From positions 1 to 5,380 of the forward strand of contig JAISDG010000006.1 in NCBI GenBank assembly GCA_031265015.1: a DNA stretch of 5,380 bases, read 5' to 3'. The stretch's first letter is position 1; each line of letters opens with the position of its first letter. Position numbers and translations under genes: made by a program. The notes beneath the pieces are model-generated. The model searched no databases, was not told where the DNA came from, and saw nothing but the letters and a program-made list of their open reading frames with translations. The stretch is from Spirochaetaceae bacterium. Its GTDB lineage: Bacteria; Spirochaetota; Spirochaetia; Treponematales; Breznakiellaceae. Positions 1-5,380 of this stretch are shown here, piece by piece.

Positions 1-41
1 CCGGCTCATTGTCCTGTTTATCCGGCTCATCACTCCGTTTA
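1..41. repeat. Imperfect 21-bp direct repeat pair
   Basis: Two adjacent 21-base units (1-21 and 22-42) agree at 15 of 21 positions. They share a CCGGCTCAT head and a GTTTA tail. CCGGC recurs at 42 and 63, and GTTTA at 76-80, so a faint period of 20-21 bases continues to about position 80. Twenty-one bases is seven codons, and if the open frame from position 2 is coding the repeat reads as two similar heptapeptides (RLIVLFI, RLITPFT). It may therefore be a protein-level repeat in a helix rather than a DNA element. The left edge is cut by the window, so the full extent is unknown. Confidence 0.3.
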
Positions 42-118
42 CCGGCCGGTTTGCCGAAATCTCCGGCCTTTGCATGTTTATACACTTTATTATCAAAAAA
101 TGCAAAGAAAATGCATAA
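2..118 (+). CDS. Probable 3' end of an unidentified upstream gene (partial)
   Basis: The frame beginning at base 2 is open for 38 codons and stops at TAA 116-118. Most codons in its first half end in G or C, as in the genes downstream, which supports real coding. The peptide is hydrophobic with scattered Arg/Lys (RLIVLFIRLITPFTG near the start) and ends in a Lys-rich tail KKCKENA, which could be the end of a membrane-associated protein. I do not recognise a family. The frame beginning at base 1 is also open, to TGA 136-138, but its codon use is less like that of the neighbours. The start lies left of the window. No clear terminator separates this end from the transporter promoter. Confidence 0.4.
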   Translation, partial: RLIVLFIRLITPFTGRFAEISGLCMFIHFIIKKCKENA

Positions 119-124
119 ATATAC

Positions 125-153
125 TTGACATTTTTTGACGTTTTAACGATAGT
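125..153 (+). promoter_or_regulatory. Sigma-70-type promoter of the liv operon
   Basis: A perfect -35 box TTGACA (125-130) is followed, after a 17-base spacer, by GATAGT (148-153), which matches the -10 consensus at 4 of 6 positions. The region is AT-rich in contrast to the GC-rich genes on both sides. Transcription would start near 160, leaving a leader of about 25 bases before the first gene. A second, poorer box TTGACG overlaps at 135-140. I see no convincing operator palindrome at the promoter, so regulation cannot be read from the sequence. Confidence 0.55.
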
Positions 154-184
154 AACCTAAACACTTTCGTTTTGGAGGAAGAAT

Positions 185-1357
185 ATGAAAAAGGAGATAC
201 TCCTGAGGACGATCATCGTGTTTTGCGCCCTGGCCCTGGCCGCCGGTTTTACCGGCTGCGGCCCCAGGGAACAGACCATCAAGATCGGGTTTAGCATTCC
301 CCTAACCGGCGATAATCCCATGGTCGGGGAAGGATCCAAGAATACCGGTGAGATTATCAAAGAGGCGATTAACGGCGCCGGCGGGCTTGATGTGGGCGGA
401 ACCCAATACAAGCTTGAGTTTATCTACCTGGATAACGAACTGAAGGCGGAGAACGCCGTCCTCACCGTTACCCAGCTTATCGATCAGAACAAGGTCCTGG
501 CGGTCATCGGGCCCCAGGGTTCCGGCCGGGCCATTCCCGCGGGGGAAATCTGTAACGACCGCAGGACTCCCATGGTTTCCGCCTGGTCCACCAACCCGGA
601 TACCACCAAAAACAGGCCCTACGTGTTCCGGGCCTGCTTTATCGATCCCTTCCAGGCGCCGGTAGCCGCCCGGTTTACCAAAGATAAGTTCGGCGTCTCC
701 AAAGTGGCGATTCTCTACAATGTAGAAGACGACTATTCCAAGACCCTGGCGGAACTGTACCGGGATTCCTGGAACTCGAACTACGGCGAAGTGGTTGCCT
801 GGGAAAGCTTTGGTCAGAAGGATCAGGATTTTAACGCCCAGCTTACCAACATCCTTGTCTCCGGCGCGGATATCCTCTATGTGCCGGTGTATTACAACTT
901 CCTGGGAAATATTGTCCCCCAGGCCAAGGCCCTTGGCTGGGACAAGCCAATCATGGGAGCGGACGCCTGGGGTTCCGCGGATCTGTGGAAGGTGAGCGAC
1001 GGTTCGGTGGCGGGGTATTACTTTACCACCCACTATGCCGCCGCCGGAGCGGTGGGCCAGACCAGGGAATTTATCGACACCTACAATGCCAAATACGGAT
1101 ATATTCCCGATGACGTGGCGGCCCTTACCTACGACGCGGTTAACATTGTCCTCGAGTCCATCCGGAACGCGGGAATTACCGGGAACCTGGAACGGGACAG
1201 GGACAACCTGAAAGACGCCATTGCCGGCCTTAAGAACTTTGAAGGCATCACCGGAAAAATGAGTTTTACCCCCGACGGCGACCCCCAAAAAGAGGCGGTG
1301 GTAGTCAGAATCAGCGATTCCGGCGAATTCGTCTATGAAGCCAGCCTGACGCCCTAG
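185..1357 (+). CDS. livJ: Branched-chain / hydrophobic amino acid ABC transporter substrate-binding lipoprotein (LivJ/LivK type)
   Basis: This 390-residue protein captures the ligand outside the cytoplasmic membrane and presents it to the LivHM permease. Residues 1-25 form a lipoprotein signal: basic MKKEILLR, a hydrophobic core, then lipobox F22-T23-G24-C25, giving a lipid-anchored mature protein from Cys25. The rest is a type I periplasmic-binding fold (Peripla_BP_6). It opens with IKIGFSIPLTG (32-42), followed by VIGPQGSG (107-114), SAWSTNP (132-138), FRACFIDPFQAP (148-159), YNVEDDY (178-184), GADAW (258-262) and the family-typical C-terminal FEGITGKMSFTPDGD (352-366). Length is normal for the family. 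The ATG at 185 has GGAGG (174-178) six bases upstream. By comparison with E. coli LivJ recalled from memory, Ser113, Tyr184 and Asp260 fall at ligand-contact positions. An amino acid is the likeliest ligand, but amides and urea are bound by relatives, so the livJ name marks the type and not a proven substrate. Confidence 0.93.
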   Translation: MKKEILLRTIIVFCALALAAGFTGCGPREQTIKIGFSIPLTGDNPMVGEGSKNTGEIIKEAINGAGGLDVGGTQYKLEFIYLDNELKAENAVLTVTQLIDQNKVLAVIGPQGSGRAIPAGEICNDRRTPMVSAWSTNPDTTKNRPYVFRACFIDPFQAPVAARFTKDKFGVSKVAILYNVEDDYSKTLAELYRDSWNSNYGEVVAWESFGQKDQDFNAQLTNILVSGADILYVPVYYNFLGNIVPQAKALGWDKPIMGADAWGSADLWKVSDGSVAGYYFTTHYAAAGAVGQTREFIDTYNAKYGYIPDDVAALTYDAVNIVLESIRNAGITGNLERDRDNLKDAIAGLKNFEGITGKMSFTPDGDPQKEAVVVRISDSGEFVYEASLTP

Positions 1358-1385
1358 GTTTCAAAACTACGGAATTGACGGGGTT

Positions 1386-1425
1386 TGCCGCGGCGGTTTT
1401 GCGTGAACCGCTAAACGCCGCGGCA
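1386..1425 (+). promoter_or_regulatory. Intercistronic stem-loop between binding-protein gene and livH
   Basis: TGCCGCGGCG (1386-1395) and CGCCGCGGCA (1416-1425) are perfect 10-base inverted repeats, nearly all G/C, around a 20-base loop. The same region can instead fold with an inner GCGGTT/AACCGC stem (1393-1398 with 1406-1411) inside a shorter outer stem. It starts 28 bases after the stop codon of the binding-protein gene. In many binding-protein transport operons a hairpin at this place protects the upstream message from 3' decay and thins transcription into the permease genes. That role is inferred here. Confidence 0.6.
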
Positions 1426-1437
1426 GCCGCCGTTTTT
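1391..1437 (+). terminator. Possible weak or conditional rho-independent terminator
   Basis: CGGCGG (1391-1396) can pair with CCGCCG (1427-1432), and the stem is followed at once by five T residues (1433-1437). The 30-base loop can hold a small GCGT/ACGC stem (1401-1404 with 1415-1418). A second, poorer hairpin, AAACG (1413-1417) with CGTTT (1431-1435), would also end in the T run. Both share bases with the 10-bp stem at 1386-1425, so the folds exclude each other. A partial terminator would lower livHMGF expression relative to the binding protein. The long loop and short T run make this uncertain. Confidence 0.35.
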
Positions 1438-1458
1438 CCCCCGTCGCCGCGTTTCCGG

Positions 1459-1476
1459 CTGCCGTGTTTTCGGCAG
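1459..1476 (+). promoter_or_regulatory. Second small hairpin ahead of livH
   Basis: CTGCCG (1459-1464) and CGGCAG (1471-1476) form a 6-bp stem with a 6-base loop, TGTTTT. No T run follows, so this is not a terminator by itself. It ends 11 bases before the livH ribosome binding site and could influence its accessibility or act as an RNA-stability element. Confidence 0.4.
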
Positions 1477-1487
1477 TACTACAACCA

Positions 1488-1502
1488 GGGAGGTAAAACG
1501 TG
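1488..1502 (+). promoter_or_regulatory. Ribosome binding site that fixes the GTG start of livH
   Basis: GGGAGG (1488-1493) lies six bases before GTG 1500-1502. An in-frame TAA at 1494-1496 rules out any start further upstream. The next in-frame ATG, at 1560, would remove the first conserved membrane segment and has no comparable upstream site. GTG is therefore the start. Confidence 0.8.
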
Positions 1503-2411
1503 CTGGGTCTGTTTTTGCAGAACATCTTTAACGCCCTGCAATGGGGCAGTTTTTATTCGATGATCGCCCTGGGGTACTGTCTTGTCTACGGGGTTTTGCG
1601 GCTTATCAATTTTGCCCACGGCGATATTTTTATGACCGCCTGCTATATAGCTTTTTTTATTGCCGGCGCCCTGCTCCTGTCCCTGGGGGGCGGGGGCTGG
1701 GTGGTTTTTGCCCTTACCATGGCCGCCACCATGATTCTTACCGCCCTCCTGGGGGTCACCATAGAGCGGGTGGCGTACCGGCCTCTGCGAAACAAGGGGG
1801 TAAACCGGCTCTATGTGGTGATCACCGCCCTGATGGTGGGGTACATCCTGGAAAACGGGAACCTGGCCGTCCTTGGGGCCAACGCCCGGCGTTTTCCCAC
1901 CCTGATTGCCGAACAGGTAATACACCTCGGCCCTGTGGTTCTGACCAACCTTAAAGTGCTGGTCATTGCCGCCGCGGTAACGGTATTCATCATCCTCCAG
2001 CTTATTGTGCAAAAAACAACCTTTGGAATGGCCATGCGGGCCATCAGTTACGATAAATTCGCCATCCCCCTGATGGGTATCCCGGTAAACCGGATTATCA
2101 CGTTTACCTTTGTCCTGGGTTCGGCCCTTGCCGCGGTCGCGGGGATTCTGTTCGGCATGTCCTATCCGGTGATGGACCCGTACATGGGGGCCATCATCGG
2201 CTGGAAGGCGTTTATCGCCGCGGTAGTGGGAGGAATCGGCGATATCAAGGGGGCGTTCCTGGGCGGTTTTATTCTGGGCTTTATCGAGATTTTTATTACC
2301 GCCGTTCTTCCTTCCAGCTTTAAGGATCTTTTTTCCTTTGTGATCCTCCTGGTGATCCTGGTACTTAAGCCCACCGGGTTCTTCGGCGTGGCGCGAAGCA
2401 CGAAAATTTAG
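1500..2411 (+). CDS. livH: Branched-chain amino acid ABC transporter permease LivH
   Basis: This 303-residue protein is one of the two membrane subunits that form the import channel for the ligand delivered by the binding lipoprotein. It is almost entirely hydrophobic, with about eight likely membrane segments. Landmarks of the LivH branch of BPD_transp_2 are RLINFAHGD (34-42), the ERVAYRPLR motif (89-97), ITALMVGYILEN (108-119), FGMAMRAISYD (175-185), LMGIPVNRIITFTF (191-204), GWKAFIAAVVGGIGDIKGA (234-252) and a C-terminal LKPTGFFG (289-296). The FGMAMRA...D...LMGI stretch is the cytoplasmic loop where this family contacts its ATPases. Length is usual for LivH. It begins with GTG 142 bases after the binding-protein gene and ends 8 bases before livM, whose ribosome binding site overlaps its TAG stop codon. 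No truncation or frameshift is visible. Confidence 0.93.
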   Translation: MLGLFLQNIFNALQWGSFYSMIALGYCLVYGVLRLINFAHGDIFMTACYIAFFIAGALLLSLGGGGWVVFALTMAATMILTALLGVTIERVAYRPLRNKGVNRLYVVITALMVGYILENGNLAVLGANARRFPTLIAEQVIHLGPVVLTNLKVLVIAAAVTVFIILQLIVQKTTFGMAMRAISYDKFAIPLMGIPVNRIITFTFVLGSALAAVAGILFGMSYPVMDPYMGAIIGWKAFIAAVVGGIGDIKGAFLGGFILGFIEIFITAVLPSSFKDLFSFVILLVILVLKPTGFFGVARSTKI

Positions 2412-2419
2412 GAGCAGTT

Positions 2420-3496
2420 ATGGGCGCCGCTAAAAAGTACAATTTCCTGGTTTTTGTGATCGTCATTGCCGCCATTGCCCTGCTTACCGCCCTCTCCACG
2501 GCGGAAGTCCTTAATCAATACATCCAGACGGTCATCATGTCCATCGGGATCAACATTATCTTTGCCGCAAGCCTTAACATCGTGAACGGCTATATGGGGG
2601 AATTTTCCTGCGGCCACGCGGGCTTTATGGCGGTGGGGGCCTATGTTTCCTCGATACTGTCGATGATCCTGTTTACGGAAAACAAATTTTCCGGCGATCC
2701 CCTTCTTCCCCCGGAACTGTCGATTGTCCTCTTTCCCGGGGTTATCGCTGTTGGGGGGATCGCCGCCGCCGTTGCGGGGCTGCTGGTGGCCGTACCCTCG
2801 TTCAAAACCAGGGACGATTATCTGGCAATCATTACCATCGCGTCGAACTATATTATTATGACGGCCATCAACAACCTGGAAGTGGCCGGCGCGAGCCGGG
2901 GCCTGATGGGCATGAAGAACACCATCCGGGCCATGTCGTCGGTGGTCCCCATCGCGTGGATGCTCCTGTGGGTGCTGCTTTTTGTGGCCCTCAGCATCCT
3001 GGCCATAAGCAGGCTGATGAATTCCGTGCTGGGAAAGGGGATCTCCACCATCCGCTACGATGAAATATCCGCGGAGATCATGAGCGTTAACACCAACAAG
3101 ATGAAGCTGCTGGCGTTCTGTTTTTCTTCCGGCCTGGCCGGCGTGGCGGGGGGGCTTTTTGCCCACATGCTGGGTTTTATCAACCCCGCGTCATTCAACA
3201 TCATGAAGTCTACCGAAGGCATGGTCATGGTGTACCTGGGCGGCATGGGAAGCCTTTCCGGCTCGGTGCTTTCCGCGGTGTTCTTTACGTTCCTTTTGCA
3301 GGTTCTGCAGCCCCTGCAGATCCTGAAATGGGTCTTTATCCCCCTGCTCCTGATTTTATTGATGCAGTTCCGTCCCGAAGGGCTGATGGGGAACAAGGAG
3401 CTTTCGTATTTTCTGTCCCGGTTTAAGCGGAAGGCCGGCGGGGGCGCTGCCCCGGAAACCCCTTCCGGCGCGGGCGGCAAAGGAGCGGGAAAATGA
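2420..3496 (+). CDS. livM: Branched-chain amino acid ABC transporter permease LivM
   Basis: This 358-residue protein is the second membrane subunit and pairs with LivH to form the translocation path. LivM hallmarks are NIVNGYMGEFSCGHAGFMAVGAY (53-75, usually G-Q-x-S-x-G-H-A-G-F), KTRDDYLAI (129-137), the cytoplasmic coupling stretch IRYDEISAEIMSVNTNKMKLLAF (211-233), and VYLGGMGSLSGSV (271-283). The protein ends its membrane part at FRPEGLMG (317-324). A tail follows: basic (RFKRK, 334-338), then Gly/Ala/Pro-rich low complexity to residue 358. The ATG at 2420 has AGGAG (2410-2414) five bases upstream, overlapping the livH stop, which suggests coupled translation. The gene ends in an ATGA overlap with livG. 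The tail is longer than the fold needs, and its DNA carries the livG ribosome binding site. Confidence 0.93.
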   Translation: MGAAKKYNFLVFVIVIAAIALLTALSTAEVLNQYIQTVIMSIGINIIFAASLNIVNGYMGEFSCGHAGFMAVGAYVSSILSMILFTENKFSGDPLLPPELSIVLFPGVIAVGGIAAAVAGLLVAVPSFKTRDDYLAIITIASNYIIMTAINNLEVAGASRGLMGMKNTIRAMSSVVPIAWMLLWVLLFVALSILAISRLMNSVLGKGISTIRYDEISAEIMSVNTNKMKLLAFCFSSGLAGVAGGLFAHMLGFINPASFNIMKSTEGMVMVYLGGMGSLSGSVLSAVFFTFLLQVLQPLQILKWVFIPLLLILLMQFRPEGLMGNKELSYFLSRFKRKAGGGAAPETPSGAGGKGAGK

Positions 3497-4278
3497 ACGT
3501 GAATACCGGCGGCGTTTATCTGGAAATCAGGGATCTGACCCACCGCTTCGGGGGGCTCCAGGCCTTAACCGACATCAATCTGACCATCAAAAAAGGCGAG
3601 ATCCAGGGGCTTATCGGACCCAACGGAGCGGGAAAGACCACCGTCTTTAACCTGGTATCGGGGTTTTATGTTCCCACCCGGGGGAACATCCTGGTGGAGG
3701 GCCGGCGGATCAACGGCCTGAAGCCCCACGAAATAGCCGCGATGAAGATAGGCAGAACCTTCCAGAACATCAGGCTCTGGAGCGAGATGACCGTCCTGGA
3801 CAATATCCGTATCTCCCGGCATTGCCGGCTGGGATATTCCGCGGCGGACGTGTTTTTCCACACCCGGCGCTACAGGGAGCGGGAGGCACAGATTACCGCC
3901 GCCGCCCGGGAACTGCTGGAAGTGTTCCGTCTTGCCGGTGTAGCCGAAGAGTACCCCAAAAACCTGCCCTACGGTATCCAGCGCCGGGTGGAAATTGCCC
4001 GGGCTCTGGCGCTGGACCCGGACCTGCTGATGCTGGACGAGCCCGCGGCGGGGCTTTCCACCTCCGACGTGGCGGACCTGATCGACTATATCCGGTGGAT
4101 CCACGAAAAATTCCGCCTCACCATCTGGATGATTGAACATCAGATGGAGGTGATCATGACCCTGTGCCAGAATATCACGGTTATCGATTTTGGCAGGGAA
4201 ATAGCCCAGGGGACCCCCGATGAAATCCGGAACAATCCGGGCGTAATCAAAGCATACCTCGGCGACGGGACCATCTAA
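3493..4278 (+). CDS. livG: Branched-chain amino acid ABC transporter ATP-binding protein LivG
   Basis: This 261-residue protein is one of two cytoplasmic ATPases that power the LivHM channel. Motifs in order: Walker A GPNGAGKT (42-49), Q-loop Gln91 in GRTFQNIRLW, the helical region 100-155, signature LPYGIQRRVEIARA (158-171), Walker B LLMLDEPAAGL (178-188) with catalytic Glu183, and H-loop His216 in IEHQMEV. The YGxQRR form of the signature, in place of SGGQ, and the C-terminal VIKAYLG (251-257) are typical of LivG rather than general ABC ATPases. After Walker B the usual Asn-Pro is Ser-Thr (LST, 188-190), a mild departure in the D-loop region. All catalytic residues are present. ATG 3493-3495 overlaps the livM stop (ATGA) and has AGGAG (3481-3485) seven bases upstream, a classic coupled start. 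Confidence 0.94.
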   Translation: MNVNTGGVYLEIRDLTHRFGGLQALTDINLTIKKGEIQGLIGPNGAGKTTVFNLVSGFYVPTRGNILVEGRRINGLKPHEIAAMKIGRTFQNIRLWSEMTVLDNIRISRHCRLGYSAADVFFHTRRYREREAQITAAARELLEVFRLAGVAEEYPKNLPYGIQRRVEIARALALDPDLLMLDEPAAGLSTSDVADLIDYIRWIHEKFRLTIWMIEHQMEVIMTLCQNITVIDFGREIAQGTPDEIRNNPGVIKAYLGDGTI

Positions 4279-4292
4279 AGGAGACTTGAGCC

Positions 4293-5033
4293 ATGCTGCT
4301 GGACGTTCAGAATTTAAAAGTTTCCTATGGGAATATCGAAGCCCTCCACGGCGTTTCCTTTAACATCGACAAGGGCGAAATTGTTACCCTTATCGGCGCG
4401 AACGGAGCGGGAAAGACGTCCACCCTTTTAAGCCTGGCCAGGCTTGCCAGGCCGGAAGCGCCGGCAATTACCGGGGGCGACATTATCTATGACGGTAAAA
4501 GCATCCTTAAAACCGAACCCCACACCCTGATTCAGAACCACCTGCTGGCCCTGGTACCCGAGGGCCGGCATATTTTCGGCAATCTTTCGGTCCAGGAAAA
4601 CCTGCACCTGGCGGCCTTTCCCCACCGGCACGATCCCCGCCGGGCGGAAATCGTGGAAGAAACCCAGGCCCTGGTGTTTGAGCTTTTTCCCCGGCTTAAG
4701 GAACGGCGCAGGCAGCGGGGGGAGCTTTTAAGCGGCGGCGAACAGCAGATGCTGGCGGTAGGCAGGGCCCTGATGACCGGTTCCGGCTTTATCATGCTGG
4801 ACGAGCCTTCCATGGGGCTGGCTCCCAAACTGATGTACGAAATGTTCCGGGCCCTGCGCCGCCTGAACCAGGAAAAGGGGATCACGATCCTGGTGGTGGA
4901 ACAAAACGCCAAGGTAGCCCTGGAGTTTGCCGGCCGGGGCTATGTCCTTAAAACCGGAGAGATTATCGCCAGCGGCGCCTCGGAAGAGCTCATGGCCAAC
5001 CCCGATGTAAAGAAGGCCTACCTGGGGGGATAA
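4293..5033 (+). CDS. livF: Branched-chain amino acid ABC transporter ATP-binding protein LivF
   Basis: This 246-residue protein is the second ATPase of the transporter and is expected to pair with LivG. Motifs: Walker A GANGAGKT (35-42), VPEGRHIFGNLSVQENL (88-104), signature LSGGEQQMLAVGRAL (146-160), Walker B FIMLDEPSMGLAP (166-178) with Glu171, and VVEQNA (201-206). VPEGR.IF, with Glu90 at the Q-loop site, and VEQN, with Gln204 at the H-loop site, are LivF signatures, so these are not lost residues. The stretch around 50-62 (RLARPEAPAITGG) is several residues longer than the usual P-x-x-G turn. The protein ends in KKAYLGG, as the family does. ATG 4293 follows livG by 14 bases and has AAAGGAG (4277-4283) nine bases upstream, starting inside the livG stop codon. 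It is the last gene of the transport operon. Confidence 0.94.
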   Translation: MLLDVQNLKVSYGNIEALHGVSFNIDKGEIVTLIGANGAGKTSTLLSLARLARPEAPAITGGDIIYDGKSILKTEPHTLIQNHLLALVPEGRHIFGNLSVQENLHLAAFPHRHDPRRAEIVEETQALVFELFPRLKERRRQRGELLSGGEQQMLAVGRALMTGSGFIMLDEPSMGLAPKLMYEMFRALRRLNQEKGITILVVEQNAKVALEFAGRGYVLKTGEIIASGASEELMANPDVKKAYLGG

Positions 5034-5047
5034 ACCCCTAAAGGCTG

Positions 5048-5056
5048 TGATACAAT
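5048..5056 (+). promoter_or_regulatory. Extended -10 promoter candidate for queH
   Basis: TGATACAAT (5048-5056) is an extended -10 element: TG, one base, then TACAAT, which matches TATAAT at 5 of 6 positions. No -35 box stands 17 bases upstream, in the livF end. Initiation 7-8 bases downstream would fall at about 5063-5064, on or next to the queH ATG. No Shine-Dalgarno sequence lies in the last 18 bases before that ATG. The only purine run, AAAGG (5040-5044), is about 20 bases away. Confidence 0.35.
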
Positions 5057-5063
5057 CATTTTA

Positions 5064-5380
5064 ATGAAGCTGCTCCTCCATACCTGCTGCGCTCCCTGTT
5101 CCGTTGCCTGTATCGCGTCCCTGCGGGAAAAGGGGATCGAGCCGGTCCTCTTCTGGTATAACCCCAACATCCACCCCTTTACGGAATACGCCGGCCGCCG
5201 GGATACCCTGGTACGGTACGCCGGAGATCTGGGACTGGAGCTTATCATGAAGGACGAGTACGGCCTGCGTCCGTTTATCGCCGGCTTATGCCGCGGCTTA
5301 AGCCGGGGCGGCGGCCAAAGTTCCGGCCCGGCCCGGGAGGCCGGCGGCCCGGAACTGTTTGAAAAGGAAGCCGGGAACCG
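5064..5380 (+). CDS. queH: Epoxyqueuosine reductase QueH, N-terminal part (cut by window edge)
   Basis: The frame from ATG 5064 stays open to the window end, giving 105 full codons. QueH (DUF208 family) reduces epoxyqueuosine to queuosine at the tRNA wobble base in bacteria, as a non-homologous alternative to QueG. Family signs are the N-terminal LLLHTCCAPCSV (3-14) with the adjacent cysteines Cys8-Cys9 and nearby Cys12, and WYNPNIHPFTEYAGRRD (31-47). The core then continues through YAGDLGLELI (52-61). Residues 76-97 (CRGLSRGGGQ, then SSGPAREAGG) are an unusual Gly/Ser/Ala/Arg-rich stretch before ELFEKEAGNR, which resembles the lead-in to the family's second cysteine motif (RC..CY). That motif would begin just past the edge. 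The gene starts 30 bases after livF with no clear ribosome binding site, and has no functional link to the transporter that I can see. Confidence 0.85.
   Translation, partial: MKLLLHTCCAPCSVACIASLREKGIEPVLFWYNPNIHPFTEYAGRRDTLVRYAGDLGLELIMKDEYGLRPFIAGLCRGLSRGGGQSSGPAREAGGPELFEKEAGN

Noticed and set aside
69..106. Inverted repeat TTTGCA (69-74) / TGCAAA (101-106) as a terminator of the upstream gene
   Set aside because: The stem is short and AT-rich, the loop is long, no T run follows, and it ends before the upstream stop codon at 116-118.
135..163. Second promoter from TTGACG (135-140)
   Set aside because: The hexamer at 17-base spacing (158-163, TAAACA) is a poor -10 box. The overlapping perfect TTGACA with GATAGT explains the region better.
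302..1288. Long open frame on the - strand (328 codons) opposite the binding-protein gene
   Set aside because: It lies wholly antisense to a clear LivJ-type gene, and its product is Gly/Val/His-rich with no recognisable motifs. GC-rich third positions on the + strand remove stop codons from this antisense frame. The same explains the antisense frames at 1479-2012, 2408-3166 and 3565-4140.
1375..1563. A 62-codon frame starting at TTG in the gap, considered as a leader peptide for attenuation
   Set aside because: It has no ribosome binding site, runs into livH in another frame, and has no run of Leu, Ile or Val codons as a branched-chain amino acid leader peptide would.
5026..5038. GGGG-ATAAA-CCCC hairpin over the livF stop as operon terminator
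   Set aside because: The stem is only four base pairs and no T run follows directly, so it is too weak to call.
1..5380. Search for CRISPR arrays, insertion sequences, tRNA genes, toxin-antitoxin pairs or phage genes
   Set aside because: No spaced repeat array, transposase-like frame, terminal inverted repeats with target duplication, or tRNA cloverleaf was seen. Almost all bases are accounted for by the transporter and queH.

Overview
The window holds one complete branched-chain / hydrophobic amino acid ABC transporter operon of the Liv (HAAT) type, all on the + strand. The order is substrate-binding lipoprotein, LivH-type permease, LivM-type permease, LivG-type ATPase, LivF-type ATPase (185-5033). 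It is followed by the first 105 codons of a queH-type epoxyqueuosine reductase gene that runs off the right edge. The first ~118 bases probably carry the 3' end of another gene.

Layout. 1-118: open + frame with coding-like GC-rich third positions, probably the tail of an unidentified gene. 119-184: AT-rich promoter and leader with a perfect TTGACA box and a strong ribosome binding site. 185-1357: binding lipoprotein. 1358-1499: a 142-base gap rich in inverted repeats, the only sizeable gap inside the operon. 1500-5033: livH, livM, livG and livF packed tightly, with gaps of 8 and 14 bases and one 4-base ATGA overlap. 5034-5063: a 30-base gap with an extended -10-like box but no ribosome binding site. 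5064-5380: partial queH.

How it works together. The lipid-anchored binding protein captures the ligand outside the cytoplasmic membrane. It delivers the ligand to the LivH/LivM channel, and LivG/LivF hydrolyse ATP to drive import. The structured gap after the binding-protein gene is where expression of the binding protein could be set above that of the membrane complex. queH (tRNA queuosine modification) has no evident functional link to the transporter and looks like a separate neighbour.

Organism. The coding DNA is fairly GC-rich with AT-rich intergenic DNA. The binding protein is a lipoprotein with a relaxed lipobox (Phe-Thr-Gly-Cys), and the cell uses QueH rather than showing QueG here. 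This fits a free-living or gut spirochaete (Treponema-like), but that is a weak inference and other anaerobic bacteria are possible. I see no mobile element, CRISPR array, tRNA or rRNA. The window is mostly an ordinary transport operon and I found no new system. The points most worth a second look are the competing hairpins at 1386-1476, the possibly leaderless queH, the odd linker in QueH and the altered ligand-pocket residues of the binding protein.
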